Below are positions 23,315 to 31,879 of a DNA stretch of 64,000 nt, in pieces; within the stretch, counting starts at the first letter, position 1; each line of letters opens with the position of its first letter. The DNA is from Lachnospiraceae bacterium (lineage in GTDB: Bacteria; Bacillota; Clostridia; Lachnospirales; Lachnospiraceae). Position numbers and translations under genes: made by a program. The DNA lies in NCBI GenBank assembly GCA_910574745.1, contig CAJTCE010000013.1:20013-84012 (forward strand), given 5' to 3'. The notes below the pieces were generated by a model. It did not search any database. It was not told the origin of the DNA and was given only the letters and a program-made list of their open reading frames with translations.

Positions 23315-25066
23315 CTAATCCCTGACCTTAATATGCACTTCCCTAAGCTGCATCTCCGTCACTTCCCCCGGAGCCCCGCACATCAGATCCTGCGCATTTC
23401 CGTTCATAGGGAACGCAATAACCTCACGGATATTTTCCTCATTCTTAAGCAGCATGATCATCCTGTCAACACCCGGCGCCATACCTGCATGAGGCGGTGC
23501 CCCAAACTGGAACGCATTATAAAGCGCCCCGAACTTCTCCTTCAAATCCTCCTCCGTATAACCTGCGATCTCAAACGCCTTAACCATAATATCCAGGTTG
23601 TGGTTACGAACCGCTCCGGAAGAAAGCTCCACGCCGTTGCACACAATATCATACTGGTACGCCAAAATTTCCAGCGGGTCTTTGGTCGTCAAAGCCTCCA
23701 GTCCTCCCTGAGGCATGGAGAAAGGATTATGGGTAAAGATGATCTTCTTCTCTTCCTCATCATACTCATACATGGGGAAATCATTAATAAAGCAGAAACG
23801 GTATGCATTCTCCTCTATAAGATTCAGACGGTTTCCAAGCTCTGTACGAATCTGTCCCGCATAATTAGCTGCACGGCTTTCCTTATCCGCAATAAAGAAA
23901 ATGGTATCTCCTACATCAAGCCCTGCGATTTGGGCAATCTCGCCCTTCATATCGTCAGGAATAAATTTATCGATAGGTCCCTTATAGCTCTTATCCTCCA
24001 GCACTTCCAGATAGCCCAGTCCCCCCATTCCGATAGACTGCGCGAATTTCAAAAGCTTCTCATGCTGGCCTTTGGACAATTTGGCATGAACGTTAATGGC
24101 ACGAACCGTCTTTTTGTGGAACGGCTTAAAAGTACATCTCTGGAAGAAATCCGTTACATCTACGATCCTTAAGGGATTACGCAAATCCGGCTTATCCGTA
24201 CCGTATTCCAGCATAGCCTGTTTATAGCTGATAACTGGATAAGGAGCGTTGGTTACCTTTGCTCCCTTTGGTGCAAATTTTTCAAAGGTTGCAGTCAGGA
24301 TTTCTTCTCCTGCACGGAATACATCCTCCTGTGTGGCAAATGCCATTTCAAAATCCAGCTGGTAAAATTCTCCCGGAGAACGGTCAGCTCTTGCATCCTC
24401 ATCACGGAAGCAGGGAGCAATCTGGAAATATTTGTCAAACCCCGAAACCATTAAAAGCTGCTTATACTGCTGGGGCGCCTGGGGAAGCGCATAAAATTTC
24501 CCTTTATATTTTCTGGAAGGCACAATATAATCTCTTGCCCCTTCAGGAGATGATGCGCAAAGAATAGGAGTCTGGATTTCCAAAAAGCCCATTTCCGTCA
24601 TTTTCTCCCTTAAAAAGCTGATTACTTTGGAACGGAAAACAATATTGTCCTTTACCTTTTTATTTCTCAAGTCAAGATAACGGTATTTTAAACGAAGGTC
24701 CTCCCTGATTTCCTTAGAAGTCATAACCTCAAAGGGCAGCTGCTTATATACCTTTCCAAGCACTTCAACCTTGTGAGCTTCCAGCTCAATGGTTCCTGTA
24801 GGAATCTTAGGATTGTAGGTTTCCTCATCCCTGTGCTGAATCACGCCTTCTACGCTGATACAGTCCTCTTTATTAATGCCGTCAAGCAAAGAGGTGTCCC
24901 GCATAACCACCTGCATTACGCCATACATATCACGCAGGTCCACAAAGGAAACTCCGCCGTGGTCGCGGATGTTCTCAACCCAGCCTGCCAGCCTTACGGA
25001 GGAATCCACATCCTTTTCCGTTACCATATCCATCGTCCGGTCACGATACATGTTAGAAATATTCAT
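23315..25066 (-). CDS. aspS: Aspartyl-tRNA synthetase
   Basis: The product is 583 residues, a class II synthetase charging tRNA with aspartate. The N-terminal OB-fold anticodon domain (VRLAGWVENIRDHGGVSFVD near 23) is followed by the catalytic domain: FLEIQTPILCASSPEGARDY (motif 1 region), RDEDARADRSPGEFYQLD (motif 2), a GAD insertion domain, and the C-terminal PPHAGMAPGVDRMIMLL (motif 3). The ATG at 25066 has AAGGAG 10 nt upstream; an in-frame TTG at 25075 is too close to it. Expression is under the T-box leader at 25188-25449. Confidence 0.97.
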   Translation of the reverse strand: MNISNMYRDRTMDMVTEKDVDSSVRLAGWVENIRDHGGVSFVDLRDMYGVMQVVMRDTSLLDGINKEDCISVEGVIQHRDEETYNPKIPTGTIELEAHKVEVLGKVYKQLPFEVMTSKEIREDLRLKYRYLDLRNKKVKDNIVFRSKVISFLREKMTEMGFLEIQTPILCASSPEGARDYIVPSRKYKGKFYALPQAPQQYKQLLMVSGFDKYFQIAPCFRDEDARADRSPGEFYQLDFEMAFATQEDVFRAGEEILTATFEKFAPKGAKVTNAPYPVISYKQAMLEYGTDKPDLRNPLRIVDVTDFFQRCTFKPFHKKTVRAINVHAKLSKGQHEKLLKFAQSIGMGGLGYLEVLEDKSYKGPIDKFIPDDMKGEIAQIAGLDVGDTIFFIADKESRAANYAGQIRTELGNRLNLIEENAYRFCFINDFPMYEYDEEEKKIIFTHNPFSMPQGGLEALTTKDPLEILAYQYDIVCNGVELSSGAVRNHNLDIMVKAFEIAGYTEEDLKEKFGALYNAFQFGAPPHAGMAPGVDRMIMLLKNEENIREVIAFPMNGNAQDLMCGAPGEVTEMQLREVHIKVRD

Positions 25067-25187
25067 TGTCCTCAATCTCCTTTTTGATTTTCACTTAAGC
25101 TTCAAATACTTCATTTCCTCCAGAGGTATTTGATAATGATTTTTATATTTATCATGCTTTGGGTAAAAGATGCTTTCATACGGGCAT

Positions 25188-25449
25188 AAAAAAACTGCCC
25201 ATCCCAAAACTCATAGTTTCAGGACGAACAGTGAAGTCCGCGGTACCACCTGAATTACTGTAAAACAGTCACTTACCGGTTTAGCAAATCTAAACCCTGC
25301 CACTAACGTGTGGCCAACGTCGCACCTACTTGCCAAGGCTTTCAGATTGCGGCTGATAAAGTGTTATTCACGTAAATTCACTTTACAGGGCTCACACCTT
25401 TCCCCGCTCGCTGGAAACGATAAGTTACGCTACTTCTCTTCGTCATCGC
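25188..25449 (-). promoter_or_regulatory. T-box riboswitch leader of aspS
   Basis: On the minus strand the leader starts near 25449 with GATGACGAAGAGAAGTA and the stem I element AGCGAGCGGGGA. The T-box sequence GGTGGTACCGCGG occupies 25250-25238. A terminator follows: the 25232-25216 segment pairs over about 17 positions (several G-T) with 25210-25194, then seven T to 25188. Uncharged tRNA binding would favour the antiterminator and let aspS be transcribed. I could not assign the specifier codon with confidence. Confidence 0.93.
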
Positions 25450-25485
25450 CATTTGATGCTATTATATAAACTAATTTTGAAAAAG

Positions 25486-26502
25486 TCAATTAAACTGCAC
25501 AAATTTCTGCGCGATTTTGTAAATCCCCGTAGAAGTTTTTCTTCCCAGCTTCCCCGGCAGATTCATAGTCCTTCCCATAAAACCATGTCGCAGCTTACAA
25601 TAGAGCTTCTTGTCCTGTTTTTTTAAGTATGCCCACAATTCCTTTTTCTTTTCAAGCGCTTCATCGGTTTGGGCCCGAATCAGCATAATCGAAGACACCG
25701 TAGTGATAATGTCCAAATATTTTACCATATACTTATAAGTCTTCTTATTGACAATCTTAGTTGCAATAAGGTAATCAATCATCAGCTTATTGACCTTGAT
25801 CTGCTGATCCACCCTGGCAATCATAACGCTCTCATGAACAGACTGATCGGCCCTGCCGATATAGTAGCGGTAAAAATTGGTATCAATATAGTACATATTT
25901 TTTACATAGGGAAGCGGTTCAAAAACAAACAGGTTGTCCACATAAAAGGTATGCTCCGGAAGCTTTAAACCGCAGTCTGTCAGCAGTCTGGTTCTGTAAA
26001 TAACGGAGTGCATTAAAATATACTGAGCTACATTAAAATGCCCTACCTCGTCCCATGTAAATACCTCTTCGTCCGGCAGGGTATGGCGAAACGAAACTAC
26101 TCTCTTTCTTTCCGCGCCTTCCTTCTCATAAACAAAATTGCTGATTACCATATCAATAACCTGATGTCCGCCTACCAGACAACGCAACGAGACCAGAATT
26201 CTCAAATAAGAATCTTTATTTACCCAGTCATCGCTGTCCACTACCTTAAAATAAATGCCTGTGGCATTTTCTATTCCCGCATTAACTGCAGAACCGTGTC
26301 CGCCGTTTTCCTTATGAATTACCCTGACCATAGACGGATATTCTTCTGCATAGCGGTCCGCAATCTCTCCGGTCCTGTCTGTGGAGCCGTCATCCACAAT
26401 AATAATCTCCACATCCTCGCCGCCGGGCAGCAATGATTCAATACATTTTTCCATATACTGCTCCGAGTTATAACAGGGTACAGTTACTGTTAAGAGTTTC
26501 AT
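25486..26502 (-). CDS. Family 2 glycosyltransferase
   Basis: The 338-residue protein has a GT-A domain: LTVTVPCYNSEQYMEKCIES at 4-23, IIIVDDGSTDRTGEIADRY near 34-52, ENGGHGSAVNAGIENA, and the metal-binding VDSDDWVN near 89. It transfers a sugar from a nucleotide donor to a surface polymer or lipid at the cytoplasmic membrane face. No TM segment is evident; the C-terminus is basic. It lies upstream of the aspS T-box on the same strand and appears to be a single gene. Acceptor unknown. Confidence 0.9.
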   Translation of the reverse strand: MKLLTVTVPCYNSEQYMEKCIESLLPGGEDVEIIIVDDGSTDRTGEIADRYAEEYPSMVRVIHKENGGHGSAVNAGIENATGIYFKVVDSDDWVNKDSYLRILVSLRCLVGGHQVIDMVISNFVYEKEGAERKRVVSFRHTLPDEEVFTWDEVGHFNVAQYILMHSVIYRTRLLTDCGLKLPEHTFYVDNLFVFEPLPYVKNMYYIDTNFYRYYIGRADQSVHESVMIARVDQQIKVNKLMIDYLIATKIVNKKTYKYMVKYLDIITTVSSIMLIRAQTDEALEKKKELWAYLKKQDKKLYCKLRHGFMGRTMNLPGKLGRKTSTGIYKIAQKFVQFN

Positions 26503-26621
26503 TTTATCAATTCCTTTCCCCTTTTCTTATGTTTTAATTTATTTAATTTTTATTCTCTTACACTTTTATAGGTTTACGCCTTCTACTGTCTTGCGCTTTT
26601 TATATTCTATCCGTTTTTTTC

Positions 26622-27740
26622 CTATTTTTTCACTATTTCCTTACCCATTCCGGGTTTTATGTCCAGATATTGCGTAAAGGCAAAAAAAGCAGAGGGTATG
26701 GGATAATCCTGCTTCGTCTCTTTGGGCGATACCATGATATAGTCTTTTCCACGGCCATTGAAAATACCCGTTTCAAGCTCCACAGGCTCCACCAATACGC
26801 CATAGCCTTTCATATGCCATTCCTTATGGGAAAAAATGTGCTTTGCTTCTCCGCTTTGCAAAATCCTCAAAGGAGAAAGCCCCAATCTTCTCACTTCTTC
26901 CACAATAGCGGTCTCATCCGCACAGCCGTCTATGGAAGGAAGCTCATACATTCCGGCCAGCAATCCCTTGGAGGGTCTTTTATGCAAAAGAATTCGTTCC
27001 CCGTCCCCGATAATCAGAACCGTTTTCTCTTCTATTTTCCGGGGCTTCTTTGCCGATTTCTTTGGATAATCCTGCCAGCAGTCCTCTTTGTGGGCAAGAC
27101 ACATTTTCTTCCAAGGACATTCATCACAATGAGGGGCCCCGTTTGGCACACAGACCGTTGCTCCAAGCTCCATTAAGGCCTGGTTAAAATCCCCGGGACG
27201 ACTCTCCGGCATCAAAGGTTTAAGTGCCTCCTTCGCTTCTTTCTTAGCCTTCAGACTCAAAACATCCTCTTCATAAAGCAAAAGTCTTGACAGAATCCGA
27301 AGCACATTCCCGTCCACCGCAGGCACGCTTTCATTAAAAGAAATAGAGGAAATGGCTCCTGCCGTATAGTCCCCGATTCCCGGCAGCTTTATAAGGGCTT
27401 CATATTCCTTTGGAAACATCCCGCCATATGCTTCCACAATGATCTCCGCCGCCTTCTGCATGTTCCTGACCCGGTTATAATATCCAAGCCCTTCCCACAG
27501 CTTTAGCAGACGTTCTTCTTTTGCAGCGGCAAGATGAGACACATCCGGCAATTCTTTTATAAAACGGTCAAAATAAGGCTTTACCGCCTCCACTCTCGTC
27601 TGCTGCAGCATGATTTCTGAAACCCATATCCGGTAGGGATTTTTATCTTCTCTCCAGGGCAGAACACGCTTATGACTTTCATACCACAAAAGAAGGGGCG
27701 TCACAATATCCTGTTCTATTTCCATTTTGTCCGTCGCCAT
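26622..27740 (-). CDS. mutY: A/G-specific adenine glycosylase
   Basis: A 372-residue DNA repair enzyme removing adenine mispaired with 8-oxoguanine. It has the HhH-GPD domain (WVSEIMLQQTRVEAVKPYF near 38-56, with catalytic glutamate; LPGIGDYTAGAISSI near 118; VDGNVLRILSRL with catalytic aspartate near 140). A four-cysteine iron-sulfur cluster lies around 195-220 (CVPNGAPHCDECPWKKMC and the following EDC). The C-terminal NUDIX-like 8-oxoG recognition domain includes ILLHKRPSKGLLAGMYELPS. Start at 27740 follows GAAGGA. Confidence 0.96.
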   Translation of the reverse strand: MATDKMEIEQDIVTPLLLWYESHKRVLPWREDKNPYRIWVSEIMLQQTRVEAVKPYFDRFIKELPDVSHLAAAKEERLLKLWEGLGYYNRVRNMQKAAEIIVEAYGGMFPKEYEALIKLPGIGDYTAGAISSISFNESVPAVDGNVLRILSRLLLYEEDVLSLKAKKEAKEALKPLMPESRPGDFNQALMELGATVCVPNGAPHCDECPWKKMCLAHKEDCWQDYPKKSAKKPRKIEEKTVLIIGDGERILLHKRPSKGLLAGMYELPSIDGCADETAIVEEVRRLGLSPLRILQSGEAKHIFSHKEWHMKGYGVLVEPVELETGIFNGRGKDYIMVSPKETKQDYPIPSAFFAFTQYLDIKPGMGKEIVKK

Positions 27741-27920
27741 AGCTTTCCTTCATTTTCGCAAATACGATTCTTTCACTCTATTTTTGCTGCCGTTTCCCAC
27801 ATCCTTGTTATACCAGAAACCCGCCCTGTGCGCAACCGCTTTTATATGTCAAATTATTATATTTTTCTTAAAAGATGAACAACCATGCCGCAAAAGCAGG
27901 GGCGTTGGATCTGCCATAAA

Positions 27921-28829
27921 TCATGAAGCATCCAGACAGGGAACCCGCGCCGTCGGAACCACCTCTGACGCCGGAAGGGTATGCGCCTCCTGATCATCAA
28001 AAAAGATATTGGCTCCGAAAGACTTTAAGACTTCTCTTTTACTGATCCCTCCAAGGAAAAACGCTTCATCAATCCGCACATTCCACGCCCTCAAAGTCCG
28101 TACCACCCTCTCATGGGCGGGAGCGCACCGCGAGGTAACAAGGGCTGTACGAATCGGTGCTTTGTCTGCGGGAAATTCCCCCTGTATGGATGATAAAATC
28201 TTTAAAAATCTGGCAAAGGGTCCCTCCGCTAAGGGATTTTTTGCATTCAGCTTCTCATTCTCCGTAAAAGCCTCCAGACCCTTTTCCTGAAAAATCCTTT
28301 CGGAGTCCGCGCAGAAAAGCACTGCATCTCCGTCAAAAGCAATTTTTATCTGACTGGAATCTCCTTTGTTATCATAGGTATGCATTCCGGTATCCACAAT
28401 AATTCCCGCCGCAATGCCGTCCGCTAAGGCTCCCCGCACATCCTCTTCATTATGGGATAAAAACAGGTCCGTATGGAAAGTGGATAAATAAGGGGTCAGG
28501 GACGCACCGCTGGATAAAACCGCCCTTGTAATATTCAAACCGTAGTGTTCAATGGAATGAAAAATCCGAAGAGAGGTATCCGCGCTGTTTTTGGACATAA
28601 TAATCACTTCCACCCGGTCCGACTGCCCCGGAAGATTGTTTAAATTTAACAGTGCCTTTATCAGCATAAATCCGGGACCGGGAGCAAGGATTTCCTCCTC
28701 ATGCTCCGTCTGGAATTTGCAAAACGCCTCAATTCCTTCTGTTTCGTAAATATTGCTTTCCTTGGTCAGATCAAACAACGCTCTGGTGCTGACTCCCACC
28801 ACCAGCTTATCATTCAGATTAAATGACAT
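27921..28829 (-). CDS. Cytosolic 5'-nucleotidase (PF06189-type)
   Basis: The product is 302 residues from the ATG at 28829, chosen for its AAAGGAGG site. It resembles the bacterial 5'-nucleotidase family related to eukaryotic cN-I: KLVVGVSTRALFDLTKESNI at the start, APGPGFMLIKALLNLN, VEVIIMSKNSADTSLRIFHS (haloacid-dehalogenase-type segment), IAFDGDAVLFCADSERIFQ, and ALVTSRCAPAHERVVRTLR. It dephosphorylates nucleoside monophosphates in nucleotide pool control. It lies 62 nt downstream of the DUF1653 gene on the same strand. Confidence 0.87.
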   Translation of the reverse strand: MSFNLNDKLVVGVSTRALFDLTKESNIYETEGIEAFCKFQTEHEEEILAPGPGFMLIKALLNLNNLPGQSDRVEVIIMSKNSADTSLRIFHSIEHYGLNITRAVLSSGASLTPYLSTFHTDLFLSHNEEDVRGALADGIAAGIIVDTGMHTYDNKGDSSQIKIAFDGDAVLFCADSERIFQEKGLEAFTENEKLNAKNPLAEGPFARFLKILSSIQGEFPADKAPIRTALVTSRCAPAHERVVRTLRAWNVRIDEAFFLGGISKREVLKSFGANIFFDDQEAHTLPASEVVPTARVPCLDAS

Positions 28830-28891
28830 AAGCCCGCCTCCTTTTTTGTACACTCCGGCGGCGCTTAATCCCTTCACACAATGCTTACAGA

Positions 28892-29533
28892 CTACCTGAT
28901 CCGTTTACACTCATATCTTTCCGTCATTAGAAGGCAGTTTTTTAACTCTGCGTATTTCTCCTGGATGCTGCCTTTATTCAACTCAATGTCTGATGCAGCA
29001 GCCATGATCTCCAACATGTCATTCGTAATCCGGTAATGTAGCCCCGCCAGAATATTCAATTTTTCGTAAACGCTGTCAGCATCCAGAAATTCCTCTACGG
29101 CAGGGTCTAAAAATTCTCCCCGGGAATTCCCTTCTGCCCGCTCCGTTTCCTGTACTGCATTTTGTACTGCTTCCTGTTTTGTCCTTTGCCCCGTTTCCTG
29201 TTCTGCGCTTTGCAGGGTCTCCTGCTCTTTACTCAGACTCACAGTCCGATCCGTTTCCCACTGTACTCTCTGCTTTGTTTCTTCTGCGGCGTTCTTCCCG
29301 CTCTGTCTCTCAAAACGATATGCCTGGGAAGCATCCGGATACTTTGTCTTATCCACCGGACTCATAAACTCCGCCAAATCGCGGACATAGATGGTATAGT
29401 CCCCGTATAAAGCCTGATATACAACCATATCGCGTCCGTCCCCTGCATCCCTGGCAAGGGCTATGATCTGATATGTTTTCCCCTTAAAATGCTTAAATAT
29501 TTCAAATGGTTTAGGATTATCTCTCATAGTCAC
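28892..29533 (-). CDS. DUF1653-domain protein with repetitive extension
   Basis: Residues about 10-75 form a DUF1653 domain (FEIFKHFKGKTYQIIALARD and VVYQALYGDYTIYVRDLAEF). Function of that domain is unknown; it is often found alone in about 70 residues. Here a Gln/Glu/Thr-rich repetitive segment (about 82-135, with recurring QETxQ units) and a C-terminal helical part (residues about 150-210) are added, making 213 residues. The helical part resembles neither a membrane segment nor a known domain. Upstream of the 5'-nucleotidase gene. Confidence 0.8.
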   Translation of the reverse strand: MTMRDNPKPFEIFKHFKGKTYQIIALARDAGDGRDMVVYQALYGDYTIYVRDLAEFMSPVDKTKYPDASQAYRFERQSGKNAAEETKQRVQWETDRTVSLSKEQETLQSAEQETGQRTKQEAVQNAVQETERAEGNSRGEFLDPAVEEFLDADSVYEKLNILAGLHYRITNDMLEIMAAASDIELNKGSIQEKYAELKNCLLMTERYECKRIR

Positions 29534-29595
29534 AGCTCCTTTTTAAAAGTTATATCTATTATAATCCCAAACAACTATACTGTCATGCTTTTTCC

Positions 29596-29982
29596 TTATG
29601 ATAAATAGGAAAAGCCATAGGTAAATTCCGCATTCTGAAAAGCTTCGGAAAACTCTGTCAGACGCTTCTCCAATTCTGCCAATTCCTCCCGGCTAAAAAA
29701 AGAAAGATTCCTATGATGAATCAACACCTTATAGCTTCTGCTCCCATCCGTCTCATATACCTTTGTCATGGTAATGCCGCCGTATTCACAGCCGTATTCC
29801 TTCATAAGCTCTGCAACCTGCTCTATATACTCGCTTTCAAGCTTATCCATGCTCTCTTTATCCGGATTGGCAAATCCCTTCCTGCCTTGACTGTAAACAG
29901 ACTGGGAAAAGCAAAAGAATATAATTGTGATCAGAATCAATGCCAATCCTGCAAACACCGCATTTCTCTTTATTATCTTCAT
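29596..29982 (-). CDS. Membrane-anchored small protein of unknown function
   Basis: The product is 128 residues. One hydrophobic segment (residues about 8-26) serves as signal or anchor, followed by an outer domain of alternating helix and strand (LESEYIEQVAELMKEYGCEY, ITMTKVYETDGSRSYKVLIH, FFSREELAELEKRL). The ATG at 29982 has AGGAGG 8 nt upstream; the GTG inside that site is rejected. The fold pattern suggests a small alpha/beta domain. No family recognised. Transcribed alone or with yqeY. Confidence 0.7.
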   Translation of the reverse strand: MKIIKRNAVFAGLALILITIIFFCFSQSVYSQGRKGFANPDKESMDKLESEYIEQVAELMKEYGCEYGGITMTKVYETDGSRSYKVLIHHRNLSFFSREELAELEKRLTEFSEAFQNAEFTYGFSYLS

Positions 29983-30059
29983 AAAAAACACCTCCTGTTA
30001 AGACTCGGGCAAATGATTTATCCCTATCTTAGCAGAAGGTGTGTACTATAAAACGGTCT

Positions 30060-30506
30060 TTATGCCATAAATTCGCCGACAAGTTTGTTTACAACACTTC
30101 CGTCGGCCTTTCCCTTTACTTTGGGCATTAATTCCTTCATGATCTTTCCTTTATCCTTTGGGGTAGGCGCTTCAATGGCAAGATCTTTTAATACTTCCCT
30201 GATAATCTGGCGGAGGGCGTCCTCGCTTAAATCCTTTGGCGCAAACTCTTGATAAACAGCTAAGCGCTTTTCACACCGGCTCCTGATATCATCCCTGTCC
30301 GCCGGAGCCGATTCCATGGTTTCTTTTGTCTGTCTGATTTCCTTTTTAATGACTTCGTTTTCTTCTTCCTCGGTCAAATCCTCCCGCTTATCGATCGCCT
30401 TATTTTTTAGGGCGCTTAAGAGCATGGAAAGAGAATCCTTACGCTCCTTGTCCTTTTCCTTCATCGCCGTTACCATCTGTGCTCTGATTTCATCAATTTT
30501 ACTCAT
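30060..30506 (-). CDS. yqeY: GatB/YqeY domain protein
   Basis: The 148-residue protein is the stand-alone GatB/YqeY family: MVTAMKEKDKERKDSLSMLL near 11-30, EVIKKEIRQTKETMESA, and the C-terminal GKIMKELMPKVKGKADGSVV. The domain corresponds to the tRNA-binding tail of GatB of the amidotransferase; the free protein's exact role is not settled. Length is standard. It is followed by a gap with no recognisable terminator. Confidence 0.92.
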   Translation of the reverse strand: MSKIDEIRAQMVTAMKEKDKERKDSLSMLLSALKNKAIDKREDLTEEEENEVIKKEIRQTKETMESAPADRDDIRSRCEKRLAVYQEFAPKDLSEDALRQIIREVLKDLAIEAPTPKDKGKIMKELMPKVKGKADGSVVNKLVGEFMA

Positions 30507-30684
30507 TATAAAGTCCTTCCTTCCTGATATTTTTATAATTCCATCCTGCAGAAATAGCGCGCAAGACCGCTCCGATAACCTGTTTTCACTTCATTTTCCG
30601 CTCCGCGTTTTTCCCCCGGCGTATTTCCTGCCATAGTTCTTTGAGTATTTCCTGCCGCCTTTCCCAAAGCATTTCCCTTCCCTT

Positions 30685-31668
30685 TTACGCAATACTGCTG
30701 TATTTTATCATAAGCAGCTCAACACTCATAACATCTCCGACTTTTCCCGTTTTCACATCCTCTTCCGCCTTAACACAGTCCTCTAAAGCCCTGCGCAGAA
30801 CCGAACGCTTAAAACGGGCCGCCTGATCCATATACTTTCCCGCAATAAAAGGTGCAACTCCCATTTTCTCACTGATAATCCGTTTGTCATACCCCTTTTC
30901 CCGCAGCATTTTTGTCTGGAGCAGCATATTGAACTGTCTGGAAATCAAAAAGAGAATGCGCATAGGCGGCTCCTTTAATGCCAACAGATCATAGTAAAGC
31001 TTTAACGCCTGTTGCTTTTTTCCTGCAGAAATATAATTTATCATATCAAAAATCCTGTTGGAAAGCCGCTCTGTGCAAATCGTCTCCACATCCACAGTTG
31101 TGATCCTGCCCCTTTTGAGACAATAACAGATGCACTTTTCCAGCTCCTTGCGGATATTTTCCATATCCGTTCCTGTTTTGTACAAAAGAAGCGCCACGGC
31201 GGCCCTGTCCATTTCCACGCCTTCTTTTTTGACAAGGCCCAAAATCCAACGTGTCAGGGTATTCTCATCCTGCTCTCCGAATTCGCCGGCATAGCCTTTA
31301 TCCTTGACCAGCTTAAAGAGCTTATTCCTTTTGTCCACTTCCTTTTCACTGAACACGAAAAAAGTGGTAAGGGAAGGCTCCTTTAAATAGTCCGCCAGCA
31401 CATCGCTGCCGCCTTTAAACATCCCGCTGTTTTCAATGACAATAACCCTTCGCTCTGCAAGAAAGGGCATTGTTTCCGAAAGGTCCACAAGCCGGGACTG
31501 GTTGACGTCCTTTCCTTCAAAACAGGAAAGGTTCATGGTGTCCCCATCTCCCAGCAGCGCCTGCTTCAGCTTATCCCTATACTGATTGCGAAGATAGTCC
31601 TCGCTTCCGTAAAGCAGATACATCTGTTTATAATTACCTGTTTTGATATCCTCATTAATCCTCTGCAC
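30685..31668 (-). CDS. holA: DNA polymerase III subunit delta
   Basis: The 327-residue clamp-loader subunit opens the beta sliding clamp. Family features: MYLLYGSEDYLRNQYRDKLK at 16-35, the AAA-like segment TMPFLAERRVIVIENSGMF, then a helical domain (LLYKTGTDMENIRKELEKC) and the C-terminal collar helices (ILFLISRQFNMLLQTKMLRE, AARFKRSVLRRALEDCVKAE). GTG start at 31668 is supported by GGGGAG. It follows comEC on the same strand, a common order in Firmicutes. Confidence 0.93.
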   Translation of the reverse strand: MQRINEDIKTGNYKQMYLLYGSEDYLRNQYRDKLKQALLGDGDTMNLSCFEGKDVNQSRLVDLSETMPFLAERRVIVIENSGMFKGGSDVLADYLKEPSLTTFFVFSEKEVDKRNKLFKLVKDKGYAGEFGEQDENTLTRWILGLVKKEGVEMDRAAVALLLYKTGTDMENIRKELEKCICYCLKRGRITTVDVETICTERLSNRIFDMINYISAGKKQQALKLYYDLLALKEPPMRILFLISRQFNMLLQTKMLREKGYDKRIISEKMGVAPFIAGKYMDQAARFKRSVLRRALEDCVKAEEDVKTGKVGDVMSVELLMIKYSSIA

Positions 31669-31879
31669 AATTTCTCCCCAAAACCGGATAACCCGGATTT
31701 TACTTTCCGATTCATTCCCTGCCGCCGATAAGCGGTATCTGTCCCCAGCCGGTTAGCAACCATCCTGCTGATATTACAAATATCATTATCCTTCCGTAAG
31801 CAACGAAAGATTGGCTCTAACAGGAAACAACCTTAAAAACAATTTTATCTGTTTCTAACTGCCGTTACCTAAAAGTATA

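Noticed and set aside
23333..24172. 279-codon open frame on the plus strand
   Set aside because: Antisense to aspS; composition rich in His/Arg/Leu with no family resemblance and no ribosome site.
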